Source of the DNA: Taklimakanibacter lacteus
Lineage (GTDB): Bacteria > Pseudomonadota > Alphaproteobacteria > Rhizobiales > Aestuariivirgaceae
Direction: 5' to 3'
Assembly (NCBI GenBank): GCA_003576695.1
Contig: QOZQ01000002.1
Location: 124,001-188,000 of the forward strand
DNA: 64,000 bases
The position numbers were made by a program, and so were the translations under genes. This document shows positions 8,858 through 16,258 of the stretch, piece after piece. The first letter of the stretch is position 1; each line of letters opens with the position of its first letter. A model generated the notes under the pieces. It had not been told where the DNA came from, ran no database searches, and saw nothing but the letters and a program-made list of their open reading frames with translations.

Positions 8858-9792
8858 CCGATCACCCGCGAGAGAAGCGGCACGAAGCCCGCAAGGCTGT
8901 AGCAGGCGAGGACCCAGAGCCCCGAGAGCTGATCGATCCGCTTCTGGCCTTGCGCGGTGGAGTCTTTGGCGAATTTCATGGCGGTATGGACGACGAGCGC
9001 CAGAGCAGCGGCGCCGAGAAGCGCAATGATGGCAAGTGCGCCCGCGACATAGCCGACGCCCAGCAGAAGGAGATAGGCGACCGTGGCGAAGCCCGCCCAC
9101 AGCCAGGCGCTGCGCTCAGGGCCGAGCAGGCTCGAATAGGTCTCGACGCCGGGACGCTCATTCTCCGGCGCCCATATTTTGCGGCCGACCTCGATGACGC
9201 AGCCATTGGCGCAGGAAAGCGCGATGAAGAGCCACAAGCCCCGCGGCGGGCCCCGGCCGGCGGGCAGCCATTCGGCCGCGGTGATGAAGAGATCGATCAG
9301 CGGCATGATCGCCATATGCGAGGCGAGATAGAGAAAGGGGCGGGCTTTCAGCCAGAGGGGCACGAAGAACTCGACCGTCATCAGCCCGAGCCACAGCCAG
9401 ACGAGAAGCAGAAAGATCACGAGGGCAGGTGACAGAAAGTAAGTCAGCGTCAGCATCACCGGCGCGCAGATGATGCCCAGCGTCTTGATGAGGCCGAGGC
9501 TGATCAGGCCGCGCTGGATCGGCCGCTCCGGCCGGAAGCGCAGATCATCTTCATAATCCTTGACCTCGTCGCAGGCCCGCATCTGGAAGAACAGCAGGAA
9601 GACGACCGCCCAGACGATGACGAAGGTCGAAATGGCGGGCAGCGGCCGCGAAGCCAGATGCGCCGAGACGCAGAGGCTCGCGGCCGTGAAGACGGCCAGC
9701 AGGAGCCCGGTGCGCAGCAACGGGAAGCGCTCGGCCTGGTAGATCCACAGCCTTCTGATCAACGGCATCTGTGAGACGGCATCGGCGGTCAC
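8854..9792 (-). CDS. UbiA-family prenyltransferase
   Basis: A 312-residue integral membrane protein with about eight spans. The first Asp-rich motif DEVKDYEDD is at residues 75-83, followed by the basic FRPERPIQRG typical of UbiA enzymes. The second motif region (about 215-230, GRKIWAPENERPGVETYSSLLG) is atypical: a YxxxK/D motif is replaced by ENERPGVETY. It should transfer a prenyl chain from a prenyl diphosphate to an acceptor at the membrane. The start is a GTG at 9792 that overlaps the HMGR stop (GTGA), in keeping with the other junctions of the operon; an ATG 24 bp further in is the alternative. The acceptor may be glycerol phosphate, a quinone ring or another head group. Confidence 0.85.
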   Translation of the reverse strand: MTADAVSQMPLIRRLWIYQAERFPLLRTGLLLAVFTAASLCVSAHLASRPLPAISTFVIVWAVVFLLFFQMRACDEVKDYEDDLRFRPERPIQRGLISLGLIKTLGIICAPVMLTLTYFLSPALVIFLLLVWLWLGLMTVEFFVPLWLKARPFLYLASHMAIMPLIDLFITAAEWLPAGRGPPRGLWLFIALSCANGCVIEVGRKIWAPENERPGVETYSSLLGPERSAWLWAGFATVAYLLLLGVGYVAGALAIIALLGAAALALVVHTAMKFAKDSTAQGQKRIDQLSGLWVLACYSLAGFVPLLSRVIG

Positions 9793-11075
9793 GGAGACGC
9801 CTTGCTGCCGCGCGCCAGCTTGAGATGGGCGCGGCTGAAATGCCCTGCGGCGATGGCGCCGATGATCGAGATCTCGCCCGCGAGGCAAAGGGCGGCGGCG
9901 ACTTCCGCCAGCGCCGATGCCTTGTTGGCGCCCTGCAGGCCCATGAGCCGAAGTGCCGCACCCTGGCTCGGCAGCTTCGTGCCGCCGCCGACCGAGCCGA
10001 CCAGGATATTGGGCAAGGTCACCGAGAGAAAGACGCCGTCATCGCGCCGCTCGAGGCGCGTGAAGCCGACCGCCGATTCGGCGACGCAGGCGGCATCCTG
10101 CCCGGTGGCGATATAGAAGGCGGCAAGTCCGTTGGCATAATGCGCCTGTGCGCCGATCTGGCCGCTGAGCAGGGCGCCCAGATTGGCGACCTGGCCATAG
10201 GCGACGATCGCCGCCACCTCGCAATGCAGATATTTGCGGATGAGCTCTTCCGGCAGGAACACGCTCGCCGTCACCTTGCGGCCGCGCCCCGCCAGTATGC
10301 CGAGATGCGAGGCCTTCTTGTCGCCGGAGAAATTCGCCTCGATGAACCAGCGCCGCGGCTTCACCGGCGTATGCTCGATGATGTGCCGGCACAGCGCATC
10401 GGTGGCGAAGGTCACCATATTCTGGCCCGACGCATCGCCCGTCGTGTAGCGGCAGATGAGGAAGACGGTGTCGTGATCGATGAAGGGATCGATCGACACA
10501 AGGCGGCCATGGCTGGTCGTTGCTTCGGCGGCTTGTCTGAGGTCATCGGCCTGGCCCACCAGCCATTCGACGAACTGCCCGGCGGCGAAGGAATGGTCGA
10601 ACAGGAAGGCCGGGCTTCGAAGCACGCCCTCGCTGACCAGCACCGAAGTGATGCCGCCCGCCTTGCCGGCAATCTCGGCACCTCTTCCATAGGAGGCGAC
10701 GAGCGCCGCTTCGGTGGTCGCCAGCGGCACGTAATAATCGCCATTGGCGTGAAGGCCGTTGACGCGGAGCGGACCGATGAGGCCGACGGGGACTTTCACC
10801 GTGCCGATGAAATTCTCGATATTCGCTTCATAGAGCGGAGCGGCGGCGAGCGTTGCCGCATCGGCGATAAGTGCCCGGTCGCCTGTCGCCGGCAGCCTTG
10901 TGGCGTCGAGCCTTTCCCATAGAAGCTCGACCGACTGCGCCGTCGCCTTGCGGCTGGGGCGCAGGCTCTGCAATTTGGAGAATTTCGGGCTGAGGCGCTG
11001 GGCGATCTCCTCGGCGGTGAAGTTCTGCCGCAGCTTTTTGAGATAAGTCACGACATGGGACGGCAGGATGGACAT
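9789..11075 (-). CDS. Hydroxymethylglutaryl-CoA reductase, class I type
   Basis: A 428-residue HMG-CoA reductase. Visible motifs are ENFIGTVKVPVGLIGPL near residue 87, the catalytic Glu in ATTEAALVAS (about 122), GDASGQNM near 230 in the cofactor region, GLAAFYIATGQDAACVAES near 325, and the C-terminal catalytic His in AAGHFSRAHLKLARG. The enzyme reduces HMG-CoA to mevalonate with NADPH. This is unusual, as alphaproteobacteria normally make isoprenoids by the MEP route, and no HMG-CoA synthase, mevalonate kinase or decarboxylase is present in the window. It is the first gene of a seven-gene operon, so its product probably feeds the UbiA, kinase and ligase steps downstream. An altered substrate is possible. 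Confidence 0.9.
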   Translation of the reverse strand: MSILPSHVVTYLKKLRQNFTAEEIAQRLSPKFSKLQSLRPSRKATAQSVELLWERLDATRLPATGDRALIADAATLAAAPLYEANIENFIGTVKVPVGLIGPLRVNGLHANGDYYVPLATTEAALVASYGRGAEIAGKAGGITSVLVSEGVLRSPAFLFDHSFAAGQFVEWLVGQADDLRQAAEATTSHGRLVSIDPFIDHDTVFLICRYTTGDASGQNMVTFATDALCRHIIEHTPVKPRRWFIEANFSGDKKASHLGILAGRGRKVTASVFLPEELIRKYLHCEVAAIVAYGQVANLGALLSGQIGAQAHYANGLAAFYIATGQDAACVAESAVGFTRLERRDDGVFLSVTLPNILVGSVGGGTKLPSQGAALRLMGLQGANKASALAEVAAALCLAGEISIIGAIAAGHFSRAHLKLARGSKASP

Positions 11076-11172
11076 GGGACCGGCAGTCTCGGTTAAAACC
11101 TTGAATCTGAAACGAATACCGTATCAGGCGGGACGGCGCTTTGCGCGGTTTGGTTAAGGGGTTATGAGCAGC

Positions 11173-11197
11173 TAAACGCTAAAATATTTGACGTTTA
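11173..11197. promoter_or_regulatory. Inverted repeat upstream of the HMGR operon
   Basis: TAAACG (11173-11178) and CGTTTA (11192-11197) form an inverted repeat with a 13-nt AT-rich spacer. It lies about 100 bp upstream of the HMGR start, in the only sizeable gap (144 bp) before the seven-gene operon. A further overlapping GTTTACGTTA follows. A regulator-binding site is the likely reading, possibly for the adjacent response regulator. No clear -35/-10 pair could be assigned. Confidence 0.4.
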
Positions 11198-11219
11198 CGT
11201 TAAGATAATGCTCGAACTG

Positions 11220-11915
11220 TCAGACGTCCTCCGGCATGATCCGGTAGCCGATGCCCGGCTCGGTCTGGATAAAGCGCGGATTGGCCTGGTCCTCCTCGAG
11301 CTTGCCGCGCAGCTGGCCGATGAGCACGCGCAGATACTGCATGTCCTCGGCATGCGCCGGCCCCCAGATGGCGGTGAGGATCTGGCGGTGCGTCATGACC
11401 CGCCCTGAATTGCGCAACAGCAGCAGCAGTAGGTCGAATTCCTTTGGCGTCAGCTTGAGCCCTTCGCCGTTCTTGCTTGCCCGGTGCGCCGCCACGTCGA
11501 CCGTGATCGGACCATGGCTCAGCACCGGCGTCGTATTGCCGGCGATGTTGTGATGGCGCAACGCCGTGCGGATGCGGGCGAGCAGCTCGCCGATGCCGAA
11601 GGGCTTGTTGACATAGTCGTCGGCACCGAGATCGAGCGCCTCGATCTTCTCCGATTCGCGCTCGCGCGCCGAGACGATGATGATCGGCACAGCTGAGAAG
11701 GCGCGGGTCTGGCGGATCACCTCCTTGCCGTCGAGATCGGGAAGGCCGAGATCGAGGAGGACGAGATCGGGCGCCGAACTGGCGATCGCCTTGAGGGCTT
11801 CCGCCGCGGTCGCGGCCGTCGTGACCGAAAAGCCGCCGGCATTGAGGCCGAGCTTGAGGAAGCGCTGGATCTGCGGCTCGTCATCGACGACGAGGATTCG
11901 GATATTGCCGGACAT
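11220..11915 (-). CDS. kdpE: KdpE-type OmpR-family response regulator
   Basis: A 231-residue two-component response regulator. The receiver domain (1-120) has acidic VVDDE, the phospho-acceptor Asp in LLDLGLPD (about 55), and the KPFGIGEL lysine. The OmpR/PhoB winged helix (about 130-228) has LTPKEFDLL and GIGYRI. The sequence is close to KdpE, which controls the high-affinity K+ transporter with KdpD. No kdpABC or kdpD is present here, so the gene is an orphan in this window. The ATG at 11915 is chosen because the 49 residues upstream in frame do not resemble any receiver. It lies 145 bp upstream of, and in the same direction as, the HMGR operon. Confidence 0.85.
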   Translation of the reverse strand: MSGNIRILVVDDEPQIQRFLKLGLNAGGFSVTTAATAAEALKAIASSAPDLVLLDLGLPDLDGKEVIRQTRAFSAVPIIIVSARERESEKIEALDLGADDYVNKPFGIGELLARIRTALRHHNIAGNTTPVLSHGPITVDVAAHRASKNGEGLKLTPKEFDLLLLLLRNSGRVMTHRQILTAIWGPAHAEDMQYLRVLIGQLRGKLEEDQANPRFIQTEPGIGYRIMPEDV

Positions 11916-11979
11916 GCCGCGATGATAGCATGGCCGCGGCCGGCACCAAGATGTGGTGACGCATCGGCCCAAAAAGTCC

Positions 11980-12003
11980 ATGGCCGCCCCGAGAGGCGGC
12001 CAT
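11980..12003 (-). terminator. Perfect hairpin, possible rho-independent terminator
   Basis: ATGGCCGCC (11980-11988) pairs perfectly with GGCGGCCAT (11995-12003) around a 6-nt loop. On the minus strand it is followed by GGACTTTTTGG, a short T run. It sits 100 bp downstream of the GntR gene and upstream of the response regulator, so it may end the GntR transcript. The T tract is short, so confidence is moderate. Confidence 0.5.
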
Positions 12004-12104
12004 CCAGTCCAAAAATTTGGTGCGTGATCGGACGGAAAACCGCGCACACTTTTCCTGGTCACGCGCCATGCGGTTTTCGGATAAGCCGATGCGCAAAATG
12101 AAGA

Positions 12105-12806
12105 TCAGCTGTCCTGTTGCTGGCTGAGCAGCGTCTGCGCGATGGCGCCGGCGCGCGCCACATGCTCGCGGCAGGCCGTCGCCGCCGCCGCCGGATCATG
12201 CCGGCGGATGGCGTCATGGATCTTGCGCATTTGTGCCGGCCCGCTGACATGCCGGCCCGCCGAGGCGATGGTCATGGCGCGCAACCGGCTGATGCGGCCA
12301 TTGAGGCGCTGCACCATTTCCCAGGCGACCGCCTTGCCGCCGCACAGGAACATGGTCTCGTAGAAGCGCGTGGTGGCGGCGAGCACGGCGCGATGGTTCT
12401 GCGCCGCATAGGCGCTTTCGATATCGTTCATGGCGGTGCCCATCTTCTCGATCGCATCGGCGCCGGCATGTTCGGCCGCGGCAAAAGCGGCAGAGGCTTC
12501 GAGCAGCCCGCGGATCTCATAGATCTGGGCGGCGGCGTCGCGGTCGAGCTTGGCGACGATCGGCCCGTGATGCGGGATGGTCTGCACCAGCCCTTCGGTT
12601 TCCAGATGGCGCAGCACCTCGCGCACCACCGACCGGCTGACGCCGAGCTGCGCGCAGAGATCGCGCTCGGTCAGGCGGGCGCCGGGCTGGAAGCGGAATT
12701 CGAGGATGGCCGAGCGCACCCGTTCCAGCGCGATCTCGCGCAGCGTCTTCGGCGCCTGGCTGATCCTCAGATCATCCATGTCGTCGCTCTCCTGGATATG
12801 GGTCAC
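12105..12806 (-). CDS. GntR-family regulator, FadR/FCD subgroup
   Basis: A 233-residue regulator with an N-terminal winged helix (about 20-85: LREIALERVRSAILEF, ERDLCAQLGVSRSVVREVLRHLETEGLV) and a C-terminal FCD ligand domain with the metal-binding Asp/His pattern. A GTG start at 12806 is preceded by AAGGAG; an ATG nine codons in is the alternative. It is divergent from the PF06684/monooxygenase operon, and an imperfect ATTGTATACCAT palindrome lies between them. FCD regulators usually bind an organic acid and repress the neighbouring catabolic operon, so it probably controls 12892-21571. Confidence 0.9.
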   Translation of the reverse strand: MTHIQESDDMDDLRISQAPKTLREIALERVRSAILEFRFQPGARLTERDLCAQLGVSRSVVREVLRHLETEGLVQTIPHHGPIVAKLDRDAAAQIYEIRGLLEASAAFAAAEHAGADAIEKMGTAMNDIESAYAAQNHRAVLAATTRFYETMFLCGGKAVAWEMVQRLNGRISRLRAMTIASAGRHVSGPAQMRKIHDAIRRHDPAAAATACREHVARAGAIAQTLLSQQQDS

Positions 12807-12843
12807 GGCCGCGTCTCTCCTTCGATTCCGTCGCTTGACTCAG

Positions 12844-12855
12844 ATTGTATACCAT
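12844..12855. promoter_or_regulatory. Candidate GntR/FCD operator
   Basis: ATTGTATACCAT is a 12-bp palindrome with one mismatched pair. It lies in the 85-bp divergent gap between the GntR gene and the catabolic operon. Its core TTGTATAC is shared with the perfect palindrome at 27846-27861 next to another FCD regulator. FCD regulators commonly bind such T(G)GTATAC(C)A sites, so it is a reasonable operator candidate. Confidence 0.5.
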
Positions 12856-12891
12856 CTTACAGTAGACCAGAAGACAATTTTGAGCGAGTCT

Positions 12892-13479
12892 ATGAGCCTT
12901 CATTTGCGCAAGACACATATATTGTCGGAATCGACCCTGATCGAAGGCGGCAAGCCGGCCGAACGCCCCCTCAAGCTCTTTGCCGCCGCCGCCGTCCTCA
13001 AAAATCCCTGGGCCGGCCGCGGCTTCGTTGAAGATCTCAAGCCTGAAATTCTGGACATTGCTCCCCGTCTGGGTGAACTCCTCACCGGCATGATGCTCGA
13101 ACTCGCCGGCTCCGGCGAGGCCATCGAAGGCTATGGCAAGGCCGCCGTCGTCGGCACCGATGGCGAGATCGAGCATGCTTCCGCCCTCATCCACACGCTG
13201 CGTTTCGGCAATCACTACCGCAAGGCGGTCGGCGCCAAGAGCTATCTCGCTTTCACCAATATACGCGGGCCCGCCAATGCGCCGGTGATGATCCCCCTGA
13301 TGCACAAGGCCGATGAGGGCATGCGCTCGCATTACCTCACCATCCATTTCGCCATTCCCGATGCGCCGGCGCATGACGAGATTCTGGTGGCGCTTGGCGG
13401 CTCGATCGGCGGGCGCCCGCATCACCGCATCGGCAACCGCTATGAGGATCTGCGTGAGCTCGGCGGCACGAATGTCTGA
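12892..13479 (+). CDS. PF06684 (amino acid synthesis family, DUF1185) protein
   Basis: A 195-residue protein of the PF06684 family; the family name is historical and no reaction is established to my knowledge. Features include a conserved LFAAAAVLKNPWAGRGFVEDL near residue 30, GYGKAAVVGTDGEIEHASALIH near 80, and a C-terminal HDEILVALGGSIGGRPHHRIGNRYED. The ATG at 12892 is used because everything upstream in frame belongs to the opposite-strand regulator and the promoter. It is the first gene of the catabolic operon, and its stop overlaps the next gene by 8 bp. The context with a two-component flavin monooxygenase suggests a role in degrading a nitrogen compound. Confidence 0.85.
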   Translation: MSLHLRKTHILSESTLIEGGKPAERPLKLFAAAAVLKNPWAGRGFVEDLKPEILDIAPRLGELLTGMMLELAGSGEAIEGYGKAAVVGTDGEIEHASALIHTLRFGNHYRKAVGAKSYLAFTNIRGPANAPVMIPLMHKADEGMRSHYLTIHFAIPDAPAHDEILVALGGSIGGRPHHRIGNRYEDLRELGGTNV

Positions 13480-15214
13480 TCCGGCCGCAAAGCGCGGCGG
13501 ACAGGAGACGATGCTCCCGCGCGAGAAAGCGGGCGGCACCTCCTATGTGCGGCTGGGCCAAGGCGAGCCCATCGTCTTCATCCATGGTGTAGGCCTCAAT
13601 GCCGATGCCTGGCATCCCCAGATCGAGGCCTTCGCGTCGACCCATCAGGTCATTGCGCTCGATATGGCGGGCCATGGTGGCAGCGCCTTGCCGGCGGAAG
13701 ATGCGGGCCTTTCCGCCTATGTCGAGCAGCTGCGCCGGCTTCTCGACGATCTTGGGATCCCTGCCGCCACCATTGTCGGCCATTCGATGGGCGGGCTCGT
13801 CGCATTGGGCTTTGCCCTCGCGCATCCCGATCGCACTTTGCGTGTCGCGGTCCTCAATTCCGTCTATGAGCGCGATCCCGCCAGCCGGAAAGCTGTCGAG
13901 ATGCGGGCGCGCGAGATCGCGATGAGCAGTGGCGCGGTCAATGCCGATGGCCCGCTCAAGCGCTGGTTCGGCGATGGCGGTGAGAACGGCGCCACGATCA
14001 ACCAGGTGCGGCAATGGCTGACCTCGGTCGATCCCAGGGGCTATGCGGCCGCCTACCGGATTTTCGCCACGAGTGATGATGCCTTTTCGGGCCGCCTCGG
14101 CGAACTCGCCATGCCGGCGCTCTTCGCCACCGGATCGCTCGATCCCAATTCGACGCCTTCCATGTCGCGCGCCATGGCGAAGGCGGCACCTCGCGGCGAA
14201 GCGCTGATCCTCGAGGGCCAGCGCCATATGATGAATCTGGTGGATCCCGACGCGGTCAACCGGGCGCTGCGGGCATTCCTTGCGCAATCCGTCACCCGCA
14301 TCGACCCGCGCGATCTGCGCACCGCCTTCGGCAGTTTTATGACCGGCGTCACCATCGTGACCACCATCGATGCCGATGGAGCGCCGCGCGGCTTCACCGC
14401 CAATTCCTTCACTTCCGTCTCGCTCGATCCGCCATTGCTTCTCGTCTGCATCGCCAGGGCGGCATCGAGCTGCGCCACCTTCACGGCCGCCCGGGGCTTC
14501 GCCGTGAATATCCTGGCCGAGAGCCAAAAGGACATATCGGGCGTCTTCGCCTCGAAGCGCGCCGACAAATTCTCCGCCGTTGCCTGGCACGCCGCGACCT
14601 CGGGCAATCCGCTGATCGACGGCGCCGTCGCCTGGTTCGATTGCGCGCGCGCCGATGTCATCGATGCCGGCGATCATGTCATCCTCATGGGCGCCATTCG
14701 AGGCTTCGCCCATAGCGATGCCAATCCGCTGGGCTATGCGAGAGGGGGCTATGTTGCGCTCGGTCTCGAGCAGGCGGCGGTGAATGCCGCGGCCCATGGC
14801 GGGCGCACGGTGGTGGGCGCCATCCTCGAAAGCGAAGGCAGGCTGGTGCTGATGCCAGGTCCCGACGGCAAGAGCCTCATCCTGCCGGAGGCCGGCCGCA
14901 TTGGTGCCAGCGGCAGCGTCTCGGCGCTCAAATCAGCCCTTCTCGGCAGCGGCATCGAGGCCTCGCTCGGCTTCCTGTTTGCCGTCTTCGAGAATCCCTC
15001 GACCCGCATCCAGTCCATCTATTACCGCGGCGATGCCGTGCTCACGCGCGAAGGCCCCGCGGTGCTGGTCGAGTTCGACGCCATTCCCTGGGACCGGCTT
15101 CCCGATGAGGCGACGCGCATCATGCTGAAGCGCTTTGTCGAGGAGCGGCGTCAAGGCCGTTTCAAGATCTATTCCGGCGACCATGAGCAGGGTGAAGTGA
15201 GGGCGGTGGACTGA
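13472..15214 (+). CDS. Alpha/beta hydrolase-flavin reductase fusion
   Basis: A 580-residue fusion. Residues 1-275 are an alpha/beta hydrolase with nucleophile Ser105 (GHSMGG), likely Asp224 (GSLDP) and His252 (GQRHM). Residues 279-430 are a flavin reductase of the HpaC/RutF type (DLRTAFGSFMTGVTIVTT, GFTANSFTSVSLDPPLLLVC, GYARGGY). Residues 440-580 form a further domain of unclear type, perhaps a degenerate Nudix-like fold. The reductase should supply reduced FMN to the LLM monooxygenase encoded 2 bp downstream, and the hydrolase probably acts on the oxygenated product. An ATG at 13511 is an alternative start. The arrangement recalls separate RutD and RutF of pyrimidine catabolism joined in one chain. 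Confidence 0.87.
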   Translation: MSDPAAKRGGQETMLPREKAGGTSYVRLGQGEPIVFIHGVGLNADAWHPQIEAFASTHQVIALDMAGHGGSALPAEDAGLSAYVEQLRRLLDDLGIPAATIVGHSMGGLVALGFALAHPDRTLRVAVLNSVYERDPASRKAVEMRAREIAMSSGAVNADGPLKRWFGDGGENGATINQVRQWLTSVDPRGYAAAYRIFATSDDAFSGRLGELAMPALFATGSLDPNSTPSMSRAMAKAAPRGEALILEGQRHMMNLVDPDAVNRALRAFLAQSVTRIDPRDLRTAFGSFMTGVTIVTTIDADGAPRGFTANSFTSVSLDPPLLLVCIARAASSCATFTAARGFAVNILAESQKDISGVFASKRADKFSAVAWHAATSGNPLIDGAVAWFDCARADVIDAGDHVILMGAIRGFAHSDANPLGYARGGYVALGLEQAAVNAAAHGGRTVVGAILESEGRLVLMPGPDGKSLILPEAGRIGASGSVSALKSALLGSGIEASLGFLFAVFENPSTRIQSIYYRGDAVLTREGPAVLVEFDAIPWDRLPDEATRIMLKRFVEERRQGRFKIYSGDHEQGEVRAVD

Positions 15215-15216
15215 CG

Positions 15217-16254
15217 ATGAAACTCTCTCTTTTCGTACATATGGAACGGCTCAACGCGGCCCAAAGCCATGAAGAGCTCTATCGCGAATTCATCGAGCTC
15301 TGCGAGATGGCCGATGCCGGCGGCCTGCATGCCATCTGGACCGGTGAGCATCATGGCATGGATTTCACCATCGCCCCCAATCCCTTCATCAATATCGCCG
15401 ATCTGGCGCGGCGCACGAAGACCGTCCGTCTCGGCACCGGCACGGTGGTGGCGCCGTTCTGGCATCCGCTTAAGCTCGCCGGCGAAGCGGCGATGACCGA
15501 CATCATCTCGGGCGGCCGCCTCGATATCGGCATTGCGCGCGGCGCCTATAGTTTCGAATATCAGCGACTCGCCGGCGGCATGGATGCCATGACGGCGGGC
15601 TCGCATCTGCGCGAGATGGTTCCGGCGCTGAAGGGCCTGTGGGCCGGCGACTATGCGCATCAGGGCAAGCACTGGGCCTTCCCCTCGACCACCTCTTCGC
15701 CCAAGCCCGTGCAGAAGCCGCATCCGCCGATCTGGGTCGCGGCGCGCGATCCCTCATCGCATGATTTCGCCCTTGCCCATGGCTGCAATGTCCAGGTGAC
15801 GCCGCTGCATCAGGGCGATGAGGAAGTGAAGACGCTGATCGGGCGCTTCAATGACGCCTGTGCCGCGCATCCGGAAACGCCGCGCCCGAAGATCATGCTG
15901 CTGATGCATGGTTTCGTGGGCGCTGATGCAGCCGACTGCCGCAAGGCCGCCGAGGATCTGCGTCGCTTCTACGGCTACTTCATGGCCTGGTTCAAGAATG
16001 AGCGCCCCATCCGCCAGGCGCTGATCGAGGAGCTGAGCGAGGCGGATCTCGCGGCGATGCCGCAATATGCGGTCGATAACATGCTCAAAGCTACCGTGAC
16101 CGGCACGCCCGATCAGGTCGTCGCGCGCCTCAAGGCCTATGAGGCGCTGGGCTATGACGAATTCAGCCTGTGGATCGATTCCGGCATGACGACGGAGCGC
16201 AAGAAGCAGTCGCTCAGGCGTTTCATCGATCACGTGCTTCCGGCTTTCGGCTAG
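15217..16254 (+). CDS. LLM-class flavin-dependent monooxygenase
   Basis: A 345-residue luciferase-like (bacterial luciferase/alkanesulfonate monooxygenase) protein: MKLSLFVHMERL at the N-terminus, GLHAIWTGEHHGMDF near 30, RTKTVRLGTGTVVAPFWHPL near 65, and GGRLDIGIARGAY near 100. Such enzymes use FMNH2 and oxygen, with the flavin delivered by a partner reductase. The partner is the fusion protein 2 bp upstream. An aldehyde dehydrogenase follows 4 bp downstream, as in known heterocycle ring-opening pathways where the monooxygenase produces a semialdehyde. The substrate is not identifiable. Confidence 0.92.
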   Translation: MKLSLFVHMERLNAAQSHEELYREFIELCEMADAGGLHAIWTGEHHGMDFTIAPNPFINIADLARRTKTVRLGTGTVVAPFWHPLKLAGEAAMTDIISGGRLDIGIARGAYSFEYQRLAGGMDAMTAGSHLREMVPALKGLWAGDYAHQGKHWAFPSTTSSPKPVQKPHPPIWVAARDPSSHDFALAHGCNVQVTPLHQGDEEVKTLIGRFNDACAAHPETPRPKIMLLMHGFVGADAADCRKAAEDLRRFYGYFMAWFKNERPIRQALIEELSEADLAAMPQYAVDNMLKATVTGTPDQVVARLKAYEALGYDEFSLWIDSGMTTERKKQSLRRFIDHVLPAFG

Positions 16255-16258
16255 AGCG

